From assembly GCA_033063855.1 (NCBI GenBank), contig CP093829.1:10426243-10490242 (forward strand): DNA of 64,000 nt, written 5' to 3'. The notes under the pieces were generated by a model. That model did no database searches. It had not been told where the DNA came from and saw only the letters and a program-made list of their open reading frames with translations. Below, piece after piece: positions 19,935 to 33,300 of the stretch (positions are counted from its first letter, which is position 1; each line of letters begins with the position of its first letter). This DNA is from Smittia aterrima (lineage: Eukaryota; Arthropoda; Insecta; Diptera; Chironomidae). The translations under genes and the position numbers were made by a program.

Positions 19935-22900
19935 ATGGGACTCTTCGAGCATAAGTTGAGGTTCAGGCGAAGGCCACTACCGAGAGAAAATGTAGAGCGT
20001 TCGTTACCTACAGTTGAGAAAATAGACTCACAAACTCGTTTCGATAACATCGAGAAATCACAGCAAGACTCTAAGAATTATCGCGGTTTAGTTTTTGAGA
20101 ATGGAATGAAAGTTCTTCTAGTTTCCGATCCATCAGCTTCGAAAAGTGCTGCGTGTATGTGCGTTGAAGTCGGGCACATGAGTGATCCTGTAGACGTTCC
20201 TGGCTTAGCTCATCTCATCGAGCACGTTTTGTTTTTAGGTACTGAGAAATTTCCTGATGAAAACCACTTCCGATCGTTTATCAACGAGAACGGCGGTTTT
20301 TGCAATGCGCAGACTTTTGCAGACGTCACTAAATATTTCTTTGATGTCGCTCCCGATAAGCTCTCAGAAGCTTTGGAAATATTCTCTCAAATGTTTATCT
20401 CACCGCTGTTCAAAGAAACTTCCATCAACCGTGAAATTTCAGCTGTCAACAGCGAACATGAAAAAAATTTAGCGTCAGATGCGTGGAGAATTCGAATGGT
20501 GAACAAAACCATTGCTAATCCTCAGCATCCCTACAGCAAATTCAGCACTGGGAATACACAAACCTTGTTAGATAGACCAAAGCGATACGGCATCGACTTA
20601 CGCGAAGAACTTTTGATATTTCATGAAGCTTGGTATCGTTCGGGAAACTTGATGAATTTGGTTATCGTGGGACGAAACAGTTTGGATGAGCTTGAAGCGA
20701 TTTCAAGACAATTTTTCACTGTCGGCATTGACAACAAAACAATTGAAATTCCATCGTGGAGCGACCAAGTTTACACGAGTGATCAAATGATGACAAAAAC
20801 ATATATTGTTCCGATAAGAGATGTACGAACCATGACGCTCTCTTTTCAAACTCCTGACCTTCTACGTTTCTACAAATCAAGTGTAAGTTGTTAAAGATTC
20901 AGGAGAAGTCAACCTTTCAAAATGATAAAGAGCTTAACATTAAATCTGATTAAACCAATTAAATACATTACTACAAAAATTGTTTATATCTCGCATCACG
21001 ACTTAAAGTTTTAAAAGCCCTGATAATGAAATCTTGTTTCTATTCTAGCCTGAAGATTACATTGTCAATCTAGTTGGTCACGAGGGCCCAGGCTCGATAA
21101 TTTCCATTTTAAAAAAGCTGGGATGGAGTAACAAGTTGAATTGTGATCATCTCAAATATGCTGCCGGCTTTGGATTCTTTGAGGTGAAGGTCGATTTGAC
21201 CGACGAGGGATTCGACAATCGTGATAAGATTGTTAGGCTAGTGTTCCAATATTTTAATATGTTGAGGGATTTTGGATTAAAGGAATGGATTTATGAAGAG
21301 TGTCGTCTCCTAAAAGAGCTCGAATTTAGATTTGAGGATGAACAGAGCCCAATTCAGTTGGCAAGAAAGGTTGTCAGTTCAATGCGTCACTATCCATTCC
21401 CAGAAGTCTTGACAGGTCCCGTTTTGATTAGCGAATGGCGTCCCGATTTAATTAAATTTGTTCTCAACTTTCTGTCACCATCGAACATGAGAATTACAAT
21501 AGTTGATCAATCACTTCACTGGAAATGTCATGAGACTGAAAAGATTTATAAGACGAGCTTTGGATCTGAAATTATACCGAAGTCAAAAATTCATGATTGG
21601 ACAATATGTGGACTTGACTCGAAACTTAGTCTGCCATTGCCAAATATTTTCATACCAACTGACTTTGAATTTCTTCCGATTGATAATTGGAATCAGACTT
21701 ACCCAAAAATTATTCGCGACACGTCTTTGATTAGAGTTTGGTTCAAACAAGATACCGAATTTCGAAAGCCAAAGTCTATCATGACAATTGAGTTGAAAAA
21801 TGCGACGATTCATTGCGATCCTTTGAACTGGAACTTGGCTCATTTATTCGTGTGGATGCTAGAAGATCATTTAAAGGAACAACTTTATGTGGCTGAGCTT
21901 GCTGGTCTTGAATGTAAAATAGCAATCACAACAAGAGGAATAAGAATCTACATCGACGGCTACTCTCATAAAAAAGATATTTTCCTTGAAACGATTTTGA
22001 AGGAAACGTTTCGATTCAAGACCGACAAGAAGAGACTAGAAGACACGTACGATGCTTATCTTGCCGATCTCAAAGGCTTCAAGTCCGATAAACCACAGCA
22101 AATTGCAATCTACAACTTGGGAATCATTTTAACGGAACAGATGTGGACAAACGAGGAGCTCATCGCTGCTATGAAGTTCGTGACATTGTGTCGAATGAAA
22201 ACGTTCGTTAAGGAGATTCTTTCACAAGCTCATGCTGAATGTTTCATTTATGGCAATGTCAATGAGTGTAGAGCGATTGAACTTTCAAATCTTGTCGAAG
22301 ATCGTCTTAATAAAGCACGCAATAGCAACAAGTCATCGCTAAAATTCATTCTCGCTCCGCTAATCATTCGAGAGTTGAAGCTGCCGGAAGGTAAATTTTC
22401 TTTTAATGAACGGAGTTTTGTAATTTCATTTTCTTTCTAGGAATGTCTTACATCTTTCAAGCTTCGAGCACTTTCCACAAAGTCAATTGCACGAGCGTTT
22501 ACATTCAATGTGGCATTCAAGATGATAAGTCAAACGTTCTAGTCGAATTAATTCTACAAATCATCAAAGAACCGTTTTTCAACGTACTCCGAACTCAGGT
22601 AATAACTAAAAGTCATTCACTTCAGTAAATTTTTTCTCTCTCTGTTTGATGTTGCTGCTTTAATTTAATTTAATGTTGGATTCAATGAAAATGGCTCGTG
22701 AAACTTTATCCGTAATGATTTAAAAACAAAATTCTTCAGGAGCAACAAGGCTATTTGGTAGATTGCTTGCTAAGAAGAGCAAATGGTACGCAAGGTATCA
22801 AGTTTGTTGTTGAATCAAAGAAGCATCCGGAGTTCATCGAACAACGAATCTCAAGGTTCCTTGAAAATATGACCGTGAGTTCTTAGAAATCCTAAATTAA

Positions 22901-23399
22901 TTTTACGAGACTGAATTTGCTTATCGCAGAGTGAAATCGAGAAAATGCCGTCGGAAAAGTTTGAGACATTCAGGAAAGCACTGAAATCGAAAAAACTTCA
23001 GTGCCTGACACTTTCCTCGCAATTTTGGGAATTCTTTAAGGAGATATCAAGTCAACAATACCACTTCAACCGCTTGAATTCTGAGGCTTTGCTTCTAAAA
23101 TCTGTCACGCAAGAGGAAGTCACGGCCTTCTATAAGGTAAAATTCGTTGGCGAAGGTTATCCTAATAATTTAGTTAAAACAATCTTAACCTTCAGACAAA
23201 CATAGCTCCCGGCAGCGACAAACGGTGCTCAATATCAATTCACGTCCTATCCAAGCAAGAAACTCTCAAGAGAGACACTTCGCCACCACTCGATGGTTGG
23301 GTGAGAATCGATGATATTCTTGAGTTTAAAGCATCACTGCAGCCCTTTCCGAAGATTAAAACTAAAAGCTTACGACAATTTTATAGCAAGAAGCGTTGA
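19935..23399 (+). CDS. Ide: Insulin-degrading enzyme-type M16 metallopeptidase
   Basis: Six exons, 19935-20882, 21049-22390, 22441-22598, 22740-22874, 22930-23136 and 23196-23399, join in frame into 997 residues. The inverted zinc motif reads HLIEH (family HxxEH), and the third ligand is in EISAVNSEHEKN. Later marks are GHEGPGS, the KD-type catalytic half two, and the sequence from EQQGYLVDCLLRRANG to ISSQQYHFNR. There is no acidic insert, which argues against nardilysin. IDE degrades short amyloidogenic peptides and insulin-like hormones in the cytosol. The C-terminus ends in SKKR rather than a peroxisomal SKL/AKL, and the N-terminus is basic (FRRRPLPREN) but not clearly a mitochondrial signal. 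Intron 1 is 166 bp and the others 50-141 bp. Confidence 0.95.
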
Positions 23400-26300
23400 G
23401 TAAGTGAGCTCTTGGGTTGTAATTAGTTTGTGTTCAATTAATAAAGCCTGAAAAGTTCATGTTTGAGATTTCTTGAACATCAACTTTTTAAAACTTCATA
23501 GCAAATTGATTCACCTGAAACTGCTTGAACAAGATGGAGAAACTTTTCGTTAGCAAAGTTGTCCCTTGAGAGCTTTCAAGAAAACAACTTCCACATCCAT
23601 CAAAGTTGAAAAAGTGAATTTGTTCCATTTTGTGGAATAAAATGCTAATTTAACTAAGAAGCGTCACATGCGACTTAAGAAAATCGAAAATTCCGCAGAA
23701 GTTTGTGAGGAAGTACAAGAAAAATATTTGCAGAGTCAGCAGAACACTACGAGAAATTTTATGGGGAATCCAGATAAATTCCGCCACGGGCTTACGAGTA
23801 CTGCCCAAATGTACCGCTCTCCATTCCATCAGAAGTCAAGAGGAAATGAGATTAAGTGACTTCAAGTCGATGTTCAACTAAGCAGAATTTTTAAAGTTCA
23901 CGACATTTAACTCATGATTTGTGAATTGATCCTGGCGAAAGAAAACATCCGAAGTTAAGTTTAACGAAACTTACTGAATAAAAACAAATCTGCAGTTTGT
24001 TAAGAGATTGTGACTTTGCAAAGTTCTCAAGAAGAAAAATATTTCATAAATTTTCTTCCTCTCCAATTAAATCTTTCGCAATGAATCATTTGAAACTTTA
24101 GGCGAAAAAGTTTTATTTCTCCAATCAACGCGGAGAGTTTATTTTTGAGGAAATTTCCTTTCGTTGGTCTCATCTCTCCCACAAAATCATAATTGCGCTT
24201 CTGAGATTTCCATTATTATCCTCATCTGGAAGATTTAAAAACACCTTCTTACTTTGATTAATTAAAAACGAGAAAGTCTTTCGCTGAAAACTCCAAGCTA
24301 CCGTCATAAGAAGCTGCTCGGTTGAGGAGGAAAGTTAAATTAAAAGTAAGGGTAGATTTGAAGCAAATGAAATTGCCATGGCAGAGAAAACGAGTACTGG
24401 ATAATGAAAGTATTTTAAATGAAGTGAGATGATGAAGAGCGAATAGAAAACACCTGATAATGCTTTCGTTTTGTTTCAGATAAAATGTAAAGTCCAAATT
24501 TGAATATAAAATTTTGTGACGCAATTTACATTGGAAAAAATATTTTTGCTAGAGAGGAATAAATTACAAGTGAAAAATTGGAAAATAACGAAACAAGATT
24601 TTTTGATATACGAAGAAGCAAAATTGAGATAAACAAATCAAAATAATTCTTATGTCTGTCCAAACAGAATTATTCCGTTCTCATTTTTCAACAAAGGATA
24701 AAACTCAAGATTTATTAATTTCCTTTTCGACTCGTCGCGAGTAGCACCGGCTGCAGGTTGAGTAAACTCGAATTCCTGATTTATGAGGAGAATGACTGGA
24801 GGGAAGTGCAAAGCGGACTAATTTCAGCTTTGAGTATTTTGTGAAGATAAATAAAAGAGAATTTGTGACGATTCAGTTAGCAAAGAAATTAATGAACTGA
24901 CTTGCTCAGCACTGAAACTTGATTGCGTTCAAATGCACTTTATCTCGCATCGTTTGATGTTTCTCAATTGCTCCTTTTTTCAATTTTTGAGAGTGCCGAG
25001 CTAAACATTTGCGGAAAGGGAAAATTGAAATACAAACATTATTCATGAAACTGAAGAGTTGCTGTTCATAAAAGTGAACATGATCGTTCACTTTTCCACC
25101 CACAACAAACATGGTGTTGCTACGGTTATATGAATTAACGGAAGCGACCACATTTGCACAACGTTCAAGCGACATTGTGATTTATAATAATTTCACTAGA
25201 CATGAAAAGCTATTTGACGATAATTTCTCCCACGAAAAAAAAATGTTAGATGACACAACATGCAATAAATCAAGATTACGTTCGGACCATTTTCGTTTCT
25301 CTCTTATGACAAATGGCTGAAGCTTCGAGATGGAAATAAATTTCAATCGAAACAAAGCCGAGCTTAGGGCGCCTCAGTAAACTCATATCTGATCTAAAGC
25401 GCTTTCCTAATTTCTCTTCCTGTAGATAGTTTTGAAAATAAATCTTCCCAGGTGTTTTAAACTCAACCTAATTAAGTGAATTCACTATCGAGTGGAAATT
25501 CATCTTTTGCTTACGTAGCAGCCCTGTCTCTCACGCTCCCAACGCTAATCCCATAAGAACTGATGTGCTGAGGATTATACGCCGTAGAGTGATTAAAGTT
25601 ACCTGTAGTGAAAGCATGCGAGTATTAATTGAAAGTAAAACTTAACTTGTTTATATTTCTCGTCACAAGTGCTTTGAAATTCCGAACAGTTGATTAAAGA
25701 CACTTTACATCTGAATCATAAAACGATTTTCATTTCATTCGACAATCTTTCATCCGATTTCCTTTGCTTTTACAACACGACATCGGATTTCCCGCGACTT
25801 AAGACGATTTCGAACGCTTTCATAAACTTTTTATGGTATCAATCAAAAGCAGATGCTTATATTTCATAACGGGAAGTAATAAGATTTCTGTTATCAAGGA
25901 TGGGCGAATCTCTGATGACGCGCTCGACGGCTTTCAAATCTGTTTTCTTTTCATCAATTAATTTTATTATATCAGGCACTCAACATCGTTAAGTTTCACT
26001 CATGCAAAAAGCGGTCGTGTTGATTTTTAATATCACATGCCATTTGCCTGTCGTCCTCGGCGATCGAAATATGTCGAGTTGTGAATCACGTTTGAGACTC
26101 CTTGCGTAAACATCGCTCCTGCAACCTCATGAATTCATGAATCATTAATTCGTTCGAGGCGAGCAAACGGTGTTGTAAAAAAGAGTCCTCGAGTTACTTT
26201 GAAGATTATTTGCTGCATTATTCATGGCTCGAGCTGTGTCGAAGTTGTCGTGTTGTAATAAACATTGCAACGTGACTGCACAAACATTCATCTCATCGTG

Positions 26301-29300
26301 AAAGAGAGAAGAAATTTTATCGCGCTGTGATGAGTCCTTAGACGCACTTGAAGTCACCCCCCACCCAACTTATGATGCGGCTGCTTCGTTGTCACCTTCA
26401 TAAAGAATTCAGGACAAAAGTTCACCGCGTAAAATGATTGAGATCACTTTAATTTATTTAAAAGTCACGTAAAGAACGACCGCATAAAAAGTTGTAATGA
26501 CAAAAAGCGCGCGCGGTTAAATTAATTGACGCGACGACGACAACTTTGAGAAAGCCGCAGCGTTGTTAACACTTTTATAATTAACCGCAGAAAATGTGAG
26601 CTCCGAGTTGACTAATGAGACATCTTCTAAACCACATTGAAGCTTCAATAGTGATAGCAATCTGTCGAGCTCTGGTGGTTGTAAAAAGTCGTCAAGCATC
26701 GCCACCATCGTTAAAAGTTGAGCTACACTCTAAGTGTTTGTAGGGCAAAACAAGTGCTTGTTGAGTTGTGGTAACTTTTGGGACAACTTATTTTAATTGA
26801 GAGGGAGCTTCGATGTTTCGAATAAACTTCCAGACTCATTATTAAATGTCAAACAACATTCAAAGCAGAGAGAAAGATCGTTGGGTAATAAATTTTAAAT
26901 GAATTACGTCGACGTATCTTTTACTAATGCTCATTTACAGCTGAATCTCTCTTCATTGAAGCGCAACTTTATTGCTTCTCATATGAATTGAAGCTCTTTA
27001 CTTATTGCGTGTGAGCTCTTCCGCCCTCCTTCTTGCTTGGCTCTCTTAGCTTTTATTTCCAACAGCAAATTTAGTGGACATAAAAATTAATGTGTAACAT
27101 TCTTAGCCTTGGCAACCGCCCCGGCGATGAGATTTTCGTCTGAACTTTATCGATGAATCATTCGGGAAGAATGCGATGGCATGTAATCCATCTTATCTCA
27201 TTCCAAATATGTGAATTGTTTGCTTTGTAATCCTATTAGACTCTTCCAAATAATTATCCTTTCAGACAACTCTGCTGCTTTGCGGACGAAAATTTTCCTA
27301 AGTACTAAAGGAAAAGCATTTGTAAACCGCTATGCACAACAGCTTGTTGTTTCAAGCTACAAAACAAGTATTTTCGAAAGGAAATTTGAGTGGGAATATT
27401 TATTTGCCAGTATTTTTCACGAGTAAACGTTCTGAAAAGTGTGGTTGAGACTCTTCATGAAATGTGGAATTCAACTTATGTTAGGAATTGCTCAAACGTT
27501 GAGTGCTTAAAGTTTGAATATGGAGATTCTCGAATTTGGAAAATATCTCAGGGTTTCTAAATTTTCTTCTCAGACTTGAAGTTGTTTTAAGTCAATTTGA
27601 ATGATCTGTCCAAAAATATATTTTATTAGTTTAGATACAAATTTAGATTGATAAAACGCCAAAATGTCAGTCAAATTGAAGAACAGATCATCAAGTCAAC
27701 ATCTGAATATTTCTTGAAAATTTAAAATTCTTAAAATATTAAATTCTGAGAATTAAGTTCGACAATGGAGTTCCTTTTCTTCAATCTTTAATGCTGAAAT
27801 CCAATTCAAGTTGCGCTATTCATAGAATGGAATCTGAATTGACTTTTATATTTCGGACATCCTGGAGTTTAAGGAAATCTTTACGATTTTCTTTTCACAA
27901 TTTTCCCAAGGAGATAACAGAAATATGTTTGTCCGGGGATGTCTGAGATTTCTTTAAAAAATACAGCAATAAATCATCGGATGTCGTTGGGAAATGTTAT
28001 GAATGGCAGCGCGTTTTCGTCCGTTCGTTTGCGAATTCCATTTATTTCTGTCTGCTATTTAGATGAAAACATTTGTGAGTGAAAACAAACCGATTTAAAG
28101 ATGCTCAACAGAAAAAGAAGTCGGGCGGTTTATTTCAATCTTGAGCAAGCTTCCATCGAGATCTAAGGCATCAGTCACGCGAACCCTTCTTGATGTTCAA
28201 ATAGTTGTGATAAATTGGTGACATGTTGCGAGGAATAAAAAAGCAAAGACAAAAAGCTCATCATCTAGTGACGTCCCCTGTGCCAGGCTAATTTGAAAGC
28301 ATTGAAGCGCTGTCATGACAAATGTCTTTGATCTGAGCGGAAACATTTTGGAGTTTTATGATCAACTTTCCTCTATCCTCTGCCAAGAAAAAACTTGTTC
28401 CATGCGATGAAATTATGGTTATTTTCGCCATTTGCACCATTGACAGCAGGCGGCTATAAAAAAGGGTTATTTTTCCTTCTCGTCTATATGTAATATGCAA
28501 ATATCCGAGAGACGATTTCTATTTTCCTTTCGACACGATCAACTATCACACAAGAGCGATTCGATTACTCAAAGGCTTCGTTACATATTTGCGGGCCGAT
28601 AGAAACCTGGAAGGAGTGAATCATTGCTTATTGAAACGATATGCGGCGTGTGGGCTTGAATTCTTTAGTGAACACTTCATTGACTTCTATTCGATTAAAT
28701 ATTTGAAGTGAGTTGTTTACTTTTTGTTGCTGAATAACACTTTAAAGTACATTCGTTTTTAAAAATGAAAACGTTTTTATTAATTTTATTCGTTCAAAAC
28801 ACACAAATCCTCATAAATTTTGCACATACGCAAATGCTTCAATATTTAAAAACCCGTATTGGGACGTGCGATGAATATTGAAAGTCGTGAGGCAGCCAAT
28901 TTGTGGCAGCAGCAAACATTGAAATTTACGGTCAATTTCATTGATTTCGTTCGCCAGAATTGCCAGAGCACGCTTAAGATGCAAATTTGCGGATCGTTTG
29001 TGGATTATATTGGTGAATTCTTATCATGATTACATTCTTTACTCGACAGTAAACTTCGCAGTTTAATTTGCATGAAAATTTTATAAATTCGAGTCTCAGT
29101 TTGATTTTCATCTTTACATTAGTGAGTTTCCTTAGGAACGTAAATTTAAATTTTTCAATGACTGTTAACATTCACATACTCGACAAGCCAATGAACTTCA
29201 ATATCAATATTTTCAAACTGTGTTGAACAACCTTTCAATCATCTCAGGAAAACTGAACCGTTTTATGTTAATACTGTTGTATTCTCAGACGATAAAGTTT

Positions 29301-30370
29301 CTAATTGAAGGACTTGAAGAAAAAAAACTTTTATAACCTGAAATCTCATTATATTTCCAGGAAAGCAGCTTCCAATTGAATATTTGAATTCGAAACCTGA
29401 AACTTAAAAAAAATATTTGGTTTCCTGTTAAAAATTGAAACCCCAACAAGCTCGGTTTAAACTTTTTTTATTTCATATTTCAAATTTGTCTCATTTTTCA
29501 TTCAATCATAAAAAATAAAAAAGGAAATCAATCATAACAATTTAATTTAACTGTATATCGAGTTTTTATTTTCATCGCGTTCACTTTTAATTAGTTAATT
29601 TTATGCTACGCTGAACTCTTTTTAAAACTGTATCTTATTAATTATTTTAAACTGTACAATTATTTTATTAATTATTAAATCATTAATTATTTACAGTTGT
29701 TACGTAATCAGCGATTGCATCGGCTGAAAGTTGTTTACTTTTTATTCTCATCGAATATATTGAAAGTATAAAATGCATTTAAAGATATAAATCAATTCTC
29801 TAACTTTGATTTTATTTCAATTTAATATCACAACAACTCAGACATGATCGGAGATTGTTCAAGATTCGAAACATGTAACAAAAGAGAAAACAATTCTTCA
29901 TATATGATCAAAACATCAACAGACGCAATCTGAATGATTTGGCTTGCCATCTGAAGCTACCAAATTTGGAGCTTTGAAAGCTCGCGCTTAGCGAAAACTT
30001 TTCCCATTCTCTATTTTTATGCGATTTCTTATTTCATTTGTTTGATATTTTCTGTGCCATCTCAAGAACTATTTACATTATTCATTTCTTATTCTTTATT
30101 TCGGTTTGATTGATTTTTTTTGACTCGAACAACGAGGAAGTAGAGAAAGAATGAAAAGATTCTCATCAGCGAGATTGTATCTTTTTGATTTGACTCTTTC
30201 ATGCACATCGTGCGATTGTTTCCATTTTATTTTTTTACAAGGATACGTTGTTTGGTTTATTGCAATCAAAATGTATAAACAAGTTTGTTTTCTATTTAGA
30301 ATTAAAATGAAATATCTCGTTGAACAATCATCAACTGGCGTCGGTAAACTGAATCGAAAATGTTGTATTT
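23400..30370. other. Gene-poor interval between IDE and cadherin 3' ends
   Basis: No reading frame here resembles a known family; the largest are below 90 codons in AT-rich DNA. The two flanking genes converge on this interval, so its edges are 3' UTRs. Near the right end, TTTATT at 30256-30261 is a possible minus-strand polyadenylation signal 110 bp beyond the cadherin stop. A strongly AT-rich block with repeated TTAATTA words spans about 29500-29720 and could bind homeodomain factors, which is speculative. No transposon ends were noticed. Confidence 0.5.
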
Positions 30371-33300
30371 TTAGCTAATCTTGTCGTTTTCGATGTTTTC
30401 GGTTGAATTGTGAGCATATATTTTAACTATTTTAATGAATCGTGGGCCCCATTTCATAAAGTACTTGCTGTACTCGTGGGGCGCGTCGTCAGTCCCTATA
30501 TTAAAGAAAAGAGAAAAGTTAATACGTTTGGTTGAAGAGAGTTGAAGTGGAGCTTTTACTTTAGTTTTGTACCTGACGAGTCGAGAACGGAACTCAGAGA
30601 ACCCGCTGTACTGCCTGCCCCCTCATACGCATAATTTCTTAAGTCATCAAATTGAGTCTCATCAACGCGTCGTTTTCTTTCATCAAAAACAGCCGCGTCG
30701 ACTTTGATAATTTGATCTGATACCACGGCAATGTCTGGTCCTAAGTGAAAACGAAAATATTTCCAGGAATTAATTAAAAAATCGTTTATCTCCTAAGCAA
30801 CATTAATTACTTGATGTTCCTTTATGTTGCACAAGTTCGGGGAGCTGTGAACCTATTGGAATTTTCAATGTCTTCATGTCAAATGCCATTACGTCATTTT
30901 CTCCTCCACCCTCATCACAATAATTAATGATGTTCTCCCGAATGTCGTCTTTTGTGACAGGCTTTTTGACATTTGTAGTTCTCTTACGATTGAAGGAGAA
31001 ATATAAAAATAATAAAACTGGGAAGAAAAAAAAGGATAGACAATGTTATTGATGCCGAGGCCGACTTTATGTCCAGTCTTACTTATAATGATTAATAAAC
31101 AAGCGATAACGGCTGCCAAGGCACTTGTACTAAGCTTTAAAGCTTGTCGTTCCTTCATGAACATGCAGTTCTCTCCCCAAAAGTTTTCAGGGCAAACGCA
31201 TCGATATCTCAAGCGAGGTTCTTGATTTACGCACGTACCGCCATTCAGACATGGCACGTCGAGACATTCGTTGCGATCAACACAACCCTTTCCCTCTGAC
31301 GAAACTACCATTCCATCTCCGCAGCTGTGAATAGAAAACAATTATGTAGATGTTAGAGAAACGAGCCAAAGCCTTTTTCTAACCTGCAATCGTATTTGTT
31401 CCACAAGTCGACACATTCGAATGGTTCGGGGCAGAATGCATTAGAGCATGGATTATTCGATGCGCAATATCTCTCGATGTTCCTTGCCATTACAGCTTGT
31501 CCCCACTGTGTTCCATTTGTATGCGGAGGAAGTGGTAAACTCTTTCCATCCAACCTGTTGTCGAATAGAATGGAAGATGATAAAAACGTTTAGAGATTCA
31601 TGACGTTCTCTTTTACCTGATGTCGTCGATGCAACTATTTTGATAGTCCGAGTTGACCTCGAACGACTTCATTCCGGTGAACTCAGGCTTTCCGCCAACA
31701 AAAATTCCTTCCTGTTTGTCGATGGCCAACCATTGATGTCCTTGGAAGGTAAACGTCTCATTGTAGTTCTTCCCTTCGCCTCCATCGATCTCCATCGTTA
31801 CTGCGGAGCCGTATCGTTGAATTTTAATAAAGTGCCATTGACCGTCGTCAACATGAACAGCCATAAGACCAATTTGTTGCTCTTCAATTTGTGCAGCGTT
31901 TAGACTGTAGCGGAATCTCAATTTCGCTTCAAAGATATCAAGAATTCCATATTCTCGAGTCTGTTGGTCGCTCATCCGGAAGATTTCGCCGAATCTCTCG
32001 CGTGTTCTGAATCTCATCTGTAAGGAAGTGCTATAGCGATTCGGTTCGAAGCTAAGTGCATACTTCACATAACTTTGCGCTTTAAAAGTGGTTGGAATCG
32101 TTTGTGTATTGCATGTATGTCCAGTCCAGCCAGGGTGACATTCGCATTTTGGTTCGTTCATGCTTCCAATGCAAGTTCCATGATCGAGACATTTATTTGT
32201 CGGATGAACGTTATAACAGATATCTTGAATGACAGGGCAATTGGGCGCTGTATTTTTGCTTAGTCCAGGATGTGCGAGATCAATATAAACGCCGTTATGC
32301 TTGATATTTCTGATACAACCATCAAAACTTTCGCCTATGGGAGAAAAATGCCATCGAGGACTGATATAATCGAATTTCTCTCTGTATAAGCCTCCAACTT
32401 GAAGCGGCGTGTTCACATTGAGGAACTCATTGAATGGCATAATTTTGGAGTGCGCTTGACATGAACTATCATCGATTTCTGGTAACGTGCCATCGTCGGC
32501 TTCGGTGATTTCCGCTGACTTGCAAAAATCTACGACAACTCTTACATTCTCCATGTCCCAGAACACATCAATCTGATGCCACTCGCCATCATTAAGCAGT
32601 TTCTTCGTTCTGACTTTCAGTTCTGTCGTTCCTGAGCCGAAGTCGAGAAGCACTCGAGGGTATCCCTTGTCCAGCTCAACAGCAATGAAGTCCGACATTT
32701 CAGTTTCATTGTTGGTTTGACGGATGATTGGGCCGTTGTAGATGAGCAATCCATCAGCTTTGAGAGTGACAAATTCCAAACTCAAGTGTGAGTGATCGCA
32801 CATGTCAAGTGGCTGATACCAAGCCCAGCCGTTGCCACGGAAACTTCGCGTGGTCTGTTGACAACGCGGTCCCGAATAACTCGGCAAACAAATGCATCGG
32901 ATTCCATACTTGTTCTCAACGCATTTACCGCCATTCAAACATGGATGAGTTCGACATGTCTCGATTTTGTTAAAATTCTTCGCTTCACATTCGCACTTTC
33001 CCGTTGCGTTGATATGAACGCCAACAAAAGCTGTTTTGTTAGCATTAACCACGTATGGATTGGCATTGATTTCAAGACGATTCGAACACGACCCATTACA
33101 GTTATTATTCTCATCTATGCACTCGTTAATATTGACCATCGTAATGTTCAATCCGATATGCGTCTCGATCTCGGCTTTGTGTAACAAAACGATGCCATTA
33201 AGACGAACGGCTTTGTAGAAGAACTGAGAATGGGCCGAGAAACGAATGTCAGTCGATGGGGGATTCTGATGTCGAAGCTGAACGCTAAATATGTCGATAT

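Noticed and set aside
23668..23859. 63-codon plus-strand frame after the IDE gene
   Set aside because: No family features and no continuation; likely chance in 3' flanking DNA.
31640..33218. Several plus-strand open frames up to 130 codons
   Set aside because: They are antisense to confirmed cadherin exons.
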